Assembly (NCBI RefSeq): GCF_001522545.3
Contig: NC_031769.1
Span: 4,334,896 to 4,398,895, forward strand
Direction: 5' to 3'
DNA from: Parus major
Taxonomy: Eukaryota > Chordata > Aves > Passeriformes > Paridae
DNA: 64,000 nucleotides
In this document: piece by piece, positions 35,503 through 48,510 of the stretch
How positions within the stretch are numbered: position 1 is the stretch's first letter
How the letters are laid out: each line of letters opens with the position of its first letter
Translations under genes and position numbers: made by a program
Notes under the pieces: model-generated
Database searches by the model: none
What the model was told of the DNA's origin: nothing
Seen by the model: only the letters and a program-made list of their open reading frames with translations

Positions 35503-36948
35503 CCCTATTTTCTTGCTTTTAAAAAAACCTCAACCTGGCTTCTCTGTTCTTGGCTTAATTTTGTGGATTATAAAATGCCAGGAGATGATGTGGAAAAATC
35601 TGGCTAAACCTGTTTGCATTTTGCAAAAGAGCTCAACAATGACTATAAAACATGTCTCTTTGAAGGTGTTCCTTAGAGAATTTTAGCGGTTCTGTTGGGG
35701 GAAATCAAATTCCATGTCAACCTGAAGTCTGTCTTAAAGGGTTTTCAATGTTCCATGTGCTCATGTGTCATTAAGCAATACCCTGTTTTCTTAGAGAGAC
35801 ATGTAACAGGTCATTAAAGATGTGTTGAAAAGAATCCCCTGCCAGCTTATAGCAAGCATGTTACTGTGTGTATAAAAAGTGTATCTATGGGAAAGTTTCC
35901 ACAACAGGAGGAAATGGCATTTCAGGGGTGCTGGAGAGGCAGCAGCAATGGGTTTGGCCTTTTCCAGGAGAGTACACAACCTCTTTGAAGAAAATGCACA
36001 GCTGCCTCTGTCACTTCACAGCAGTTTTCTGTCAGAATCAAGTCATGAGGAGGCTCATCCTTGAACCTCCAAATGTTGTCTCTGTTTGTTCTCAATTCTG
36101 TGTGGAGGTGGGTTTTTTTTTGTGTAAATCTGGTGAAAAGTCAGACCATCATTATCAAGGCACCACAGATGTAAAGGCTACACTGGAAAATTTCTGGAAA
36201 AATAATTATTGCTTCAGAACCAGCCTCTTGCTGGTGTGAATGATGACCTGCTTCTCATTTAATATTCCCTTTGAATGGGCTTTTATGTTCTTCAGCCTGA
36301 TAATTGACCCTTGTGCAGCTCTGGCATTTAGTGGGGGACTTGCAGTAAGGCAGTGCTAGGAAATGTTCCTACTTCTTATTCTGTTGCATATGTTGAAAAG
36401 TAGGGTCATACATAGAAGACAGACCAGTAAGAGTGTAATTCTTCCCTATCCTCAACATTTTTGTGAGTCAGTGTTAAATTTTCTCACTTAAAAAGAATCA
36501 TTTGAAGGCTGGAGGAATTGCTAAAGGAAATAGAAAGCCCTTGAGAATGACCTGTCACTTCTAAGCAGGAGGATATCTTATGAGGTATTTTTCAGCTGCT
36601 TTCCTTTATATATTTCTTCTTTCATACTTTTTTAGATCTGCACTTCAGGAATGTCTTATTAGATCTCATAGGCAAATTCTACAGCACAATCTTAAGGATG
36701 GGGGAAGAAACTTGTGATTGGAGCTTTCTGACTGAAGAGCTTTTTCATTCACTTTTAATGAGACTATTTTCAGTTGTTCTTAGGCCGAGTGATTTATTAA
36801 GAGACACTTCTAAAACTGCCTCTCATTCCTCTGAGCTTAGTTCTTATCAGTAATAAAGTGGCTCGTTTTGCGGTCATCTGTCAGCCAGTGGGAAAAATAA
36901 TGATCTGGGTTTCTCAACAGGAAAAAACTTTGAGCTGGTTTTTAAACT

Positions 36949-37016
36949 AGAAAACAAAAGCAAAAAAAAACCCTTCCAAAACAAAACCAAAAACAAACAA
37001 GCAAACAAAAAATCCT
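36949..37016 (+). repeat. A/C-rich low-complexity tract (CAAA-like)
   Basis: About 68 bases nearly free of G and T, built from irregular caaa/aaaac units with a nine-A run. It could be the tail of a retroposon whose body is unrecognisable, or simple slippage. Confidence 0.7.
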
Positions 37017-40000
37017 TCACCGAAACAGAGTACAGCCTAACACTTTAATTTTGTTTAGCTGTTCAAAAAGATTTGTACATCCCAATAAGTATGTATGAAA
37101 TACATTCTGATATCCATTCTGTATCTTGATCATAGCTTTTGTACTTGAGAATTTATTCTGGGTAAAGTTCAGCATTTTATTACCTCTTTTCTGTCAGTGT
37201 ATGCTGGTGTGTGGCTTCAGGCTGAAGCTAGTTTTAATTTCACCCTACAAAGGCTAACCTTATTAATTTGATAAGCAGCCCAATCTGTAATGCAAGCCTT
37301 TTTTGTTGTTGTAAAGTGCAATTTAAGTAATTTTCCAGCTGCAGTCTTCTGTTAAAATCCTAACATGGTCATATGTGCAAGTGTTTTAGAAATGTCTCTA
37401 AGGGAAAATGCTTTAAATCCACAAATTGCTGTTGTCTAACAGTGCCTTGCTCCCCTGAAAAACAGAGGGTGCATGCAAAGGTGCCTTAATTACCTGACTG
37501 ACATTGTCACTGAAACAGAACTATTTGTCTCCAAAAGTACTCTGTTGATGGGAGATTTCTATATTTGAAAGTTGTCAGCAGTCAGGAGCTAAGGTTGGGG
37601 AGCTGATGTGCATCAGAGCCCAGCCAGGCTGGTGGGAGCTGCTGCTCAGAGCCCAAAGCAGGTGTGGAGCTGCTGACGGCAGAAACGTGGCTGTGATGAG
37701 ATGCAGACAAGGGGTGCTGGTGTGTCCAGTTACTGACAGCCTCTTTCAGGTCTGGTGATGTGTGTCTGTGTCAGGTTTGTGAAGTGTCTGCTGTTTCTGT
37801 TCCCTTCAGCAGAAATTGCAAACCCTTTTCTCTAATGATGGAAGATCTCTAGGGTTCTAAGCTTAGCAGTGTGAACTCAACACCCCAGCCTTTGAGTCCA
37901 GTGTTACTCCAAACTAAAATCCAATGGCTATTTGTAGACAACTGCTGACCTGCTCTTTGCCTCCCTGGCATTCTCCTGTCATGAATTTTACTCGTGCTTT
38001 TTTAAAGCCTGCTGAAGCCCAGTCCTGCTCTCACACTCCTGTGGCTTTTTGGTAGGAAGAGAAGCAGCTGTGCTTTTGTTCTTGTTCTTTTGCTGGTTGT
38101 GACCTGCTTGCTCTTCTAAATTCTCTTTTGCTTTTAACAAGAGCTCTCGTTTCACAGGTGACCCATGGCTGTAGATAACTCTATAAAACAGTTGCTCCTA
38201 TGAAACAGCTGGCTCTGGTGACTTGCTGCATCACACAACAGTTTTTTCTGTCCTAGCCTGCAGCAGATGAAACCTCCAAAATATTTTTAAATTGTGCAAA
38301 TCCTTTAAATACTGAAACATTCCCAGATAGGGCTCTTGGGTATTCTGCCTTTTTGAAGGCTCCTGATGAAAGCTTCTAAGGAGATTGCTCTATTGAAGTA
38401 GTTAAACCTTTTATTTTCTGAAAGTTTTTAAGATTAGCTAATCAACTTCTTACTTCAACCTTTGATCTGAGGTTCAAAATGCCAGACCAAAAGAGGTAGG
38501 CAAGTCTTGGTTCTCTACCAGGGAGTTGGGACATCTTGTTCGGCTTCTGTTGTCTTAATCTCTGATCTGCCCCTTCCTAATTCCAACAGAGAGTTATGAT
38601 CAAAGCATAAACCACAGGTCCTTAGAAATCTTCATGTTTATGTTGAATTATTTTCTTAGGAGAGAGATATGCTATTTTTAATTCATCTGGAGGGGTTTTG
38701 ATTTTATTTGTAGAAACACAACTTAATTTCTAACAATTAAGGATGGGATAAGTCAGAAGTAGGGGATGGCAGGGATTGTATGATTGCAGAATGTGAAGTG
38801 TGTAGATACATTGCCATTCCTAACTGTAATAAGAAAAGCATGAAAAATTAGTTTGTCTTCAAATTTTCTTCTATAAATGCCTTGATCACAACAGCAATAG
38901 GCTGTTTTGCTCCCTTTATTGTATTATCTTGTTTTCTGCCTTAATCTTTCTGTATTTCTTCTGCATCCATGCATATGCCCTGGGGGAAGGAGGCAAGAAG
39001 TGGATGTTTCCTTACTTAGATTTCCCTCTTTGGAGGTTTAACCAGGGTTAATGTCTCTTCCTTTGTTTTGTATAACTTGTTTCCTTTACTTTGCTATTTT
39101 CTAGCTGTATCTGTATTTCTCAGTCCTAGAAGTACTGAATCCCAGCATTTCTTCCTTCTTGAAGCATTTTCTTCATCTGTTTGCCAGAGACTGACAAGGT
39201 GCAGAGTTAATTCTTGGCTCTAATGACAGCCAGGCTCACTGGAACCACTGGCTAATGCTGAGATGTCTTGAAAGAAGCAGCAGAGAATCTGCCAACTCTC
39301 CCTTCTCAAAGGTTCACTTCAGCCTGTTCAGCATCAGTGTTTGTCAGGTTTGGGGCAGATTTTGGTTCTCACAAAGTTGTGTGGTGATTCCCAGCAGTGT
39401 TTTCAAGCCTATTTTTGCCAGGCCTCTAAATGCCCAATCAATGCAGGTACTGTTACCTGCTTTTTTTATTTTCTTTTTTTTTTTATAGGTTGGAATCAGA
39501 GAATTAAAATTTCCCATTCTGCTTTCCAGACAAAGTTAAATGAGGAATTTTCTTTGCATTTAACTTAAAGTTTATCTTGGTTCTGTCACTTAAGTTATAA
39601 TATAACATGCAAGATATGGTTTCCATAGCAACCAGCTCTGCTGTACATTTTTTCTTCCTCTGGGGGCATGTAAAATTCCAGCTGGAATACTCCTGCATTT
39701 ATCTGTAATCTTGTTCCAAAGAAGCTTGCCTTTCTGCTCAGGTTTTCATGCTTTTTGCTTCAGCCCCAATGTGCTGAAGCACTAAGCAGTGTCACTGATG
39801 ACTGTGGATGTTTTCTTCCTCTGCAGTGGAGAAACGTCAGAAACAGGCTTCCTAAATGCCATTTCACAGGCTTGCTGGTGTAGGTGAGGTCAAGGAATCG
39901 TGCTCTGGATTTGGAACAGGAAGCTTCACTGTTTATGGTGGTTTGCTGTTGAAAGTGAATCAGTGGAACAATTAGGACTTCTGCCCCGAGGGTGTGATTA

Positions 40001-43000
40001 CACAGAAGTTTTCTTCAGCAGCAAAGCTGGTTTAAGGAGTTCCGGGCTCTTTGGTCTCCACCCTGCCTGGAAAACTGGATTTCCAGTTACTGCAGTGATC
40101 CCTTTTTATAGTATGGCTTGGTAAGTGGGTGCAGGGGCACAATGGTGAGGTGGTGAACCGTGGAACTTTAATCTTTTTTTGTTGCTGTAGGTATCTTTGG
40201 AGTAGCACAGAATGGTGTTGAAAGAGTCAGTTTTACTGATTATGTGTGGGGTGCAAGTCAGGACTGCTTTTGCTGGGATCCAAGACTGTCCACTGCAAGT
40301 TGTCTGCCTGGTGTCAATATCCAAAACCTGAACATCTTTCTCTTACAAGTAGTTACAGGTTGGGCTCTTTCAGCTGAGGGTAAGTCTGTGTACAGGTTCC
40401 TTCTGACTTGTGCTGTCCTTAGGAGCTACTGCATTAGCAGCTTTTGGAGCAGACTTGGAAGCTTGTGAGTTTGAGCAGAAAACCACTTCCCTCTCAACTT
40501 CTGTGCATTTTGTACTGAGAAGTTCACTGCTTCACTAAGAGGTGCATTTCCATGACCATTGGTGTCAGAGTAGACTGAGACACTTGGATGATGAATGACA
40601 AGTCATGCTTAATGCTTTATCAGATTGCACAGTATCTTGTAGGCTTCCTGTTGATGTGCTGCACAGTGTATATTTGATGGGCAGGAATTTGTTTTAGCAG
40701 CATTTTTTCCATATCAATCACTAAATGTCTCCTTTAGTTTGTCTTCTGTTGGGCTTTGAGATCAGTTGCTCATCACCAGATTTCTTTAAACATCCTTGTT
40801 AATGACAGCATTATTTATATTTATGGTTAGACTCCAGTTCTGACCCTATTCTGCATCTTGTTTTGTCTTTTCTTGGTATGTGGCCCTTCTGGGCTTGGAA
40901 AAGCTTTCCAGTCAGCCTCAGCCAAACTTAATTTCTTTTTTTTTCTTTCTCTGACTTAGGGTTCACCTTCCTGTACTGTGAGTCCGTACTTGCTACTTGT
41001 GAATTTTTAATAAGAAAAATCAAGAGGGAATTGTTGTAATTAAGCCTAATGCCATGCATAATACACACCAGAGTCCTTCATAGCATTATCCAAAATAGAG
41101 GTTTTATTGTAGGAAGGAGTCAAAGATATTTTGTAGTGGGTTTGTTTTCTCCTTGAAAAATCTTGTATCTGTTAATACAGAGCAGGATACCTTATTTCCA
41201 GTGTGAACCTCATCCTCTGGTCACTAGGTTGTGTCTTACAGTGAGATTGAGCAATCTGCACATGGAGCACAAATCCATAGTGAAACTGCATTTAAGCAGA
41301 GATCCAGATGTGTTTGGATGTGCTCTTTCTTCCCCAGTTACTCCTGAACTGCTCTGAAGCTGGCTCAGAAGCTGGCAGTCTCTGCAGTCATGCTGGTGTC
41401 TCCCAGCAGTGTGGTCAGTTTGTTAAACACATCTTCTGGTGTGGTTTAGGCCCTGGTTCCAGTTCAGCTGAATTAGTTTCCAGTTAATTTTAGCAGTTAT
41501 TGTATTGCTGGATTGAGAACAGGCCACTGTGCAAAACAGTAATTTTCCCCTTTAGATTCTGATGCCCTGATCTCTTGGTCCAGTATCCTGGAGTTGGTGT
41601 GGGAATTTGTATCCTGAGACAGTGGAGGTCTTTCCCTGGTGAGTGTGTCACACACGTAACTGAGACCCCTGGGATCAACCCTGCATTGAATTTATCAGCC
41701 TAATGCTGCAATCCAGTCCTGGCCTTCTAGCAGGAGGTGTTTTCCTTGACACTGATATTCCCATGACTTCTCCTTTCAAAGTAACTCCTGCCTTGGCTGT
41801 GGGTTTCTGTCTGGGGATTTGGTTATTCTGTAGCTCCATGCCAGGATTCCTGAGCCAGAATGCTGGAACGCTGCATGGAGCAGTGCTGGGAAATGCACCT
41901 TGGCTTTGTTCTTTGTATTCCCTGGTGCTGTGCTTAATGAAGTTGCAGTTGAGTTGTGAGTCAGAACCAACTCCCAGACTTGATTTGTGAGTTGGAAAAA
42001 TCACAGCTTTGTGGTGCTGTGCCAGTGGTCAAGCCCTGAGCAGACAGAGAGGGACGATGCTAAGAATACTTTCTCCAGCAGAAAGGTGGCTCTTGGGTAG
42101 CTTTTCCTCTGTTTCCTGCTGTGGGCATTTTGCTGATCCCTTTTTGCTGTTCTCCTTTCTGTGGAGGACTGACAAATTCCCCCACTTCTATGAACATCTC
42201 AATGTGAAAGTAGTTTTAAAATAAATGTGCTTAAAAAGTGTCAGGCAGGACTGGGAGCAGATATAGCCTGGGTGTGAATCAGTCTTTTCACAACCGGGCT
42301 GGCTCCATGCATGCCCTCTTGTCTGTCTACCTTCCACCCCCCTTTCAGGGTTAAATACAACCTCTAACTTGGCTAAATAGAGGATTTTTTGACCAAATGA
42401 ATTTGAGCACCATATGATCTGCCTCCTCATGTTCCCTGAGCCCTTTGCAGGAGAAGGGAAATGTTTGTGAACAAAGTCTGCTAACGGAGTCGTGGGTGGA
42501 AAGAGGACAAAAAGAGTACGTGAAGAACTACATATTTTCACTGGACTTCTAAAACAAGTGACAGTTTGTTCTCCAGATTAAGGCACATTTCAGAGGAAAA
42601 ACCTGGACAGTGGATGTGGAGGGGCTTTTTTGGTGGTTTGTTTTTTTGTTTTGATTGTCCAAATTCTTGTCCAGAGTAAGAATCCTCAAAGTTAGTCAGC
42701 ACGTACTCTATAAATGTGAAAATGTGGTAGGCTGAAGGCCAGGTGAGTCCTCATAACACACAACATTCTCAGAACATAAAGGTGAGATTTCAGTGAGTCT
42801 CCAACATCTGAAATCTTAGCTTTCTTCAGTAAAGATACTCTTGTTCTGATGCAGGGAGTCCAATGTATGTTAAAACAACCTGGCTTACGTCTGGGTGAAA
42901 ACTGTGGCTGAGACCCATGTCAAAATCCACTAAACATGAGTGTGTTTCTCTGCTTGGGTAGAGTAAAGGAGGGCTGAACACTGAGTATTCTTGCTTAAAA

Positions 43001-43813
43001 TATTGGGGTGATGTTATGTAACTTCATTAATGAGTTTGGTTTTGTTTTTTTTTTTTTCATTTTCATCTGTTTGTTTTTTTTTCTATATTTGTTAGTCTTC
43101 TGTGTTAAGATTGTGTCCTCTACAAATATCTTGAACTAAGCAAGATATTTTTTGGTATATTTATTTTTTGGTAAGAGGAAGCTGAAGGTGCCATTCAGGG
43201 CAACCAATTTATCCCTCAATTTATTTCCTCTGGGTTTACTGGATGTCTTGGTGCTCAGGTGAAGGTGGTGCCAGTGGGCCAGAGGAGATGGAAAGTGAGA
43301 AATAGTGGCTCTGCTGGCTACATCAAACTTTTAGATGAACTCAGCATGTACAGCTTCTCCCAATCTAAGGGACACTGTGCACTCGTGTAATTTTTTCCTG
43401 TGCAGTTTGAATTGTGCAAAATGATCCTTTCCACGTGGTGCTTGTATTCAGACCTTGCAGCCTCTGCTTTTGTTGGAGAGTCCAAAAGGAAAATACTCTC
43501 CTAAGTGAAAGCTGATCTACACAGTTGTTTTGGAGTAGAAATTCAATTGGGATAGTTAATAAAATAAAGAGGAAGGGTTTTTTTGTGTACCTGAACCTGA
43601 AGGGTGTGAATAAAATCAAACTAAAACCATCCCCATTGTATTTTTCACTTGCTTCAGGAATTTACAAGGCGAAACTTCTAATTCTCCCATGAACCAAATT
43701 CATAAGAGTTTCTGTTCTTCAGATCCAAAAATAATTTTCTTGTACTTTATTGATTGTGAGTTAGGAAGAATGAACTTCTCTAAACTTCTCTAAAACTGAA
43801 CTCAGCTTTTCTA

Positions 43814-43830
43814 AACTAGCTGAGCTAGTT
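43814..43830. repeat. Short perfect inverted repeat
   Basis: AACTAGCTGAGCTAGTT: 8-bp arms around one central base. It follows a tandem duplication of aacttctcta at about 43772-43791. Perfect palindromes of this size occur by chance in tens of kilobases, so no function is assigned. Confidence 0.6.
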
Positions 43831-44899
43831 CTGGGATGTTCTTTCCCTGTACATTTCCTGTTCAAAGACAAGCAAAGCTGCAATTTGTGCTCTCCAGTTG
43901 TGCCTGCTTTTCTCATTCTTTAAGAACTTCCCAGTACAGCTGACATTGTGTTGGGCTCGTAGCTGTAAAAACCCTAGCAGTCCCTATCCAATCATTAAAC
44001 CATAGAAACACAAGTTTGAAGAGACTAAATGGCACAAGCTTTGGAAAAGAGACTTAACCATCCCATGCTATAAAAATAAAAAGCAATAAAAAGTTCTGAG
44101 AAGTATCTTCAGTGCAGATGCAAATACAAAGAGGACAAAGTGAGTATCTATGAAAAGCAGGGCCTTGCACAAGAGGCCTGGTGCGAGTCACTGGTTCCGT
44201 TTATTCCTGGGTGCAGTTTGAAGAAGTGGTTTGCTCTCTACAGCCTGGTTTGTCATGGAAGATGATGTAATTCACACCATGCTTGGGAGAGAGACTAAAC
44301 ATGCTTCTAGGGAAGGATTTAAGCTATGCCAGTTTTGTACACAGTGAAGAAGGGACTTATTGTCAGAATTCAGCCTCATTTGTTCTCTATTTAATGATTT
44401 CCACTTTTTTCCCTGTTAGGGTTGTACCAGCTCTTAGCAGATGAGATTTTTCCTGCTATTCCTCTGCACAGACTTAGTAGGAGCTGAAAAAGAGTGCCTA
44501 ATTTTATCAAACTTGTTGCCTTCAGCTTGTGAGTCCTGGCAGCCCCCTGCTTTTTCCATTTCCCCCTTCAGCATCTCCAGTACTCAGCACTAAGCCAGCT
44601 GTACCATCAGTACTACTTAAAAACCTTTCAAGAGTCCTGTGTGTGTACATTTTACATTTTGGCTTGTTCAAATAACTTCTCAGTTGCTTGTGTTCACAGG
44701 GGTTTTACAGCCCAAATTGAGGCTCTGCCCCCAGGGATGGATTGTTGCCTCTGCTTTGCTGTAGCTTTCAAAAGCTTCAACTTCTGAGTCTGATCGTGAC
44801 CATCACCAGTGAATTTCTTGTATATTAAACTATGATAAATTACACTTAACTGTGAATCAGTTCTTCTAGTTTAAACTAAGATGTTTAACTTTTCTCTAG

Positions 44900-45041
44900 G
44901 CTCTGTTTTGGATATTATCAAGCACATCGTGGCCAAAGGAGAACACAAGACTGGTGTCCTGGATGAAGCCTGTATAGCCACAATCCTTAAGGAGGTGCTG
45001 GAGGGACTGGACTACCTGCATAAAAATGGGCAAATCCACAG
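44900..45041 (+). CDS. OXSR1: OXSR1 coding exon 4 (residues 98-144 and two bases of 145)
   Basis: The 142-nt exon completes Gly98 and encodes [20 protein letters not shown], then [20 protein letters not shown] and HKNGQIH, plus two bases of Arg145. It covers alpha-D and alpha-E of the kinase lobe and the start of the catalytic loop (H144-R145 of HRD). By memory human OSR1 reads Ser for Thr in 'KTG', 'ESTIATILREVLEGLEYL' for '[18 protein letters not shown]', so this exon carries the most substitutions seen, all away from catalytic residues. The acceptor is tttctctag|gc and the donor cacag|gtattt, phase 2. Confidence 0.97.
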
Positions 45042-46600
45042 GTATTTTGTGTTTTTCTCACTTTGTGTTAAAATGTTATTGAATCAGAGCAGCTGAGCAC
45101 AGAGTCTCATCCTGTAACTTGCTGAGGGCATAAAGAGAGGAAAGTAAAGGTGGGAGCTTAATTAAAATGCAGAATTCAAATATCTATATTCTGGATACTA
45201 TGTCTATATTCAATGACTAGGCCGAATATGGGTAAATTTTTGGGTGTTGAAAGTTCTAATGTAGGGAATCTTTTTCCAAATGTCAACATTCAGCTGCAGA
45301 GTGTACTTGATGGAAAGCTGGAAAACTTCCACTGGTTTTGTTTCTTGCAGAGATACAAATTACCAAGAGCACTGCAAAGGCAGAGTTGAGCAATTGAATA
45401 AAAAGTCCTTCCAGCTCTGATTTTTTTTTTTTGAGGTTAACTGCAAGATCAACATAAATTTGAATTTGAGTAATTTCATTAAAAAAGAAAAAAAAAAAAG
45501 AAATAAAAATAATGGAAAAACTTCTGTAGGCAAAGCCCAGCTAACTAACAGCCTGTGATTTGACAGATCACTGAAATTCATGGGTTTCTGTGCAACTGTC
45601 TTGTTTGGGTTGTGTTTTTAAATCACATTTTCCTCTCTTCTGGTGTCAAGGTGTGGTGTAGTTCAGTAGGAGATGCTGAGTTGGTCTGTTCTGCATTAAA
45701 AAGACAGGGATTTTCAATCCTAAATATGTGCTGAAAATAGAATATACTGCTTGTGGGTAATATACACAGTCCCAGCCACAGACTGCTACTGGAACAGCCT
45801 CTTCTTTCTTGGGAATTTTGTGAGCTTGGTTCTCTTCTGGTACAATGCCATTATAAGCATTGCAGCTGCTGTGCTGGAGTAAGTTTCTGTCCTCTTATAG
45901 CTGCACATGAAGAGGTAATTTTTTTGCCAAAACCTTATTTTAATTAGAAAATACAAGAAGTATTCATAGTTTCAATCAAACTGACTGGTTTTTGAAGGTT
46001 ATTTTGGATTAAAAGGAATGAAACAGTTGGAAATAATTCAGGTGGAATTCTTCTCCCTAAGAGAAATCTCAAATTTCAGTTTCCAGTCTCAACTAAAATT
46101 CTGATTTAACAAGAATCATTGTCTTCATTGGAGACAGCTTTGATTTCATAGCTGGTTGCTTGTTGCTTAACTTTGTGTTATGAGATAACACTTGAGGCAG
46201 CTGTGGGGATTTAGAGTAAAGTCAAAAACCAACTTACTTGCCAGTTACATGGTAACTTTTCACTTTGCCATAAGTAATTGACAGAGCTGTGTTCATCTGT
46301 GACCTGCAGATGGTTTGTTTGGCTGATTTAGTTATCTTCTGGTCTAGTGAAATTGAAATATATGTTAAAGCAGCAGAAACTTGTTAAATCTCAGTTTCTC
46401 AGAAGATACTGCATTATGTTTTATGTACTGAAGAGAGGTGGTTCTCCATTTGCCAGGCTGGAGTGGAAATGCAAAACTAGTAAATGTGGTAAAGATTAGA
46501 GAGAATATATTTATGTGTGTGGTGTGAGTTTGGGGTTTTTTTACTGCACTCAGCAAAAATACCATGTTCACAAAATTCAAACTGCTGGTCTGAAGAAAAT

Positions 46601-46619
46601 ATGATTCATATTGAATCAT
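46601..46619. repeat. Short inverted repeat ATGATTCA-tat-TGAATCAT
   Basis: Perfect 8-bp arms with a 3-bp loop. Probably chance given the amount of AT-rich intron, listed for completeness. Confidence 0.5.
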
Positions 46620-48149
46620 TTGGAAGTGAACTGGATCAAACCTGCTTTGACCATTCTCATCCTGCTCATTGAAGCATTTTGCCCATACTTCAGCAAAGAA
46701 ATCAGAGCTGTGTCATTGCTGCAGCTTAAGGTTGTGGTTGTGTATCAGCCCCTTTACATGTGTTTCATCCCTATATTTTGGGGCTGCTCCAGAAATTGTG
46801 TAATATTTTATCACAGAAAAGGGTTTGGATTATCTCATTGTGCTGGGCACAGCAGTCTGGAAAATTTGGAGAAGTGGGATAGAGACAGAAAGTTGTGTGG
46901 TTTCCTACCTGTGATGCAAAGCTGTTTTGGCTGTTGGCAGAAGGCAAGCTGACATGCCTTTGAGGGATAAAACATGTTTCCTTAGTGGAGTTCATCATGC
47001 TGTGTTCCATTTTATCCAGATGTGTGTGTGCTGCTGAGGAAAACACAGTTTAAAGTTGTAGTGCAGCTGGGACCTTTCCTCATCCGTAGGAATATCTGTA
47101 TGGTTTTCTCATTTTGCTTAATGCTAGGGGTCATAATATTGGTCATGCCTGATGGGAAAGGCAGGTGGAAATCTTGCAGCCATGCCTGAGATGCTCTGAG
47201 AGGAAGTGTTTAAAATAACTGAACTTTGGTCCCCTGGGTCAGCTTAAAGTATCTGGCTCTAAAGGAAAGCACATCAAGCTGATGGCTGAACTGCAGATAC
47301 TGTGTCTGTAGCGTGGGGCAGCTGTACTTGGGGTGAACTTCGGGCCAGAGCAAGATCAGCTGTGAAGGGTCAGAATTGAAGGGCTTTAGTTAAGACCTGG
47401 AACAGCTAGCCCAAAGCAAGCAGCCATCCAGCAGAAAAAATGTTCAGCTGGTTGTGCTAAATATCCAAACTCTGCTCATGTTATGCCTTGGAGAAAACAA
47501 CTTGATAAAATTAGAGACACAGTATGAGTGAATGACTGTAATTAGCACATCTGAAGTTGGACAGCCAGGCTGGTGGCACAGCCCGAAGGATGAATATTGG
47601 GTCCCAAATGTAATTTTGTGGGCACTGTAGACCAGAAGTGGGGCTGTAAATCACCAGTGAGATCAGAGAACATATTTCTGTCAGTGAAGCTGCTCAATAC
47701 TTCTAAATTATGCATCATCTTAAATGGCTAAATGAAGTTAACACGTGAAAAACTGGCTTGATGAAATTTTGCTGCTGCTGAATCTTTCTCTGCCTACGCC
47801 CGCCTTGAACTTAATGCCACTTCCAATTAAGGTTTGGGGAGTTGGCTTGGTGTGGAAGTGTAAATCCCTGCTTTGGACAGGAGAGGAGTTTAACAGTATT
47901 CTCTAGAGGAGATTAGAAAGCCAAATATCTAGTGAAGACTTAAATTATAATTTTTTTTTCTTGTTTACTTTCCTAATTAACAGCCAGAGTGAGTCTGAAA
48001 CTTGAATAGACACCATTGTTCAGGAATAAATGCTGAAGTCTCCCACATCGCCCAAAGTGATGTGGTTTTTTTTTTGCTTTCATCTTGCAAGGGCTGATGG
48101 GAAGTGTCTGAGGCCTTATGGCAAAGACAAAGGAGAAGACAAAATCAAT

Positions 48150-48510
48150 TTTATTGTCATGAACACTCTATACCACAGTAACAATTGACTACAAATGGTC
48201 CCCATATTCCTCCAAAATCATGAGTGCCTGCCTTATCTGGCAGTTGGCAGCTCCCTGCCTTCGCTGCCCTGTGCCTGTTCCTGTCCCTGGCTGCCTCTCC
48301 TGTGCCAGCTGCTACTGTCCCTGTTGTGGTTTCCTGCGTAGCACGGTGATCCCAGGGAGGATTTGAAATCCCAGTGATCCGGCTCATGTTAAGTGAGTTA
48401 AGGACCTGGGCACCAGCCAGGGCGCTGAGGACAGAGGGCCAGACTCGGAAGCCCTGGGATGAAGCTGTCCTGCAGGAATCTGCTCGGGCACTTTTCTTTA
48501 TGGAAGTCAA
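48150..48510 (-). other. GC-richer antisense-open block with AATAAA signal
   Basis: Read on the minus strand, this block is open for 117 codons from 48510 to 48157. It is followed within a few bases by a canonical AATAAA (complement of 48150-48155) and then a T/G-rich stretch (ttttgtcttc, tcctttgtc) like a downstream polyadenylation element. Base composition is clearly above the surrounding intron. I recognise no protein domain and no splice structure. It could be the 3' end of an antisense non-coding transcript, an old retroposed fragment, or chance. Confidence 0.25.

Larger units (their letters stand above)
34259..44899 (+). other. OXSR1: OXSR1 intron 3
   Basis: 10,641 bp including a 180-base N gap, donor GTGAGT, acceptor tttctctAG, phase 1. 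It contains a CR1 copy (34371-35100) just behind the donor, A-rich simple sequence at 35479-35502 and 36949-37016, T-rich patches at 39471-39485 and 43045-43080, and a short palindrome at 43814-43830. Nothing else was recognised. Confidence 0.92.
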
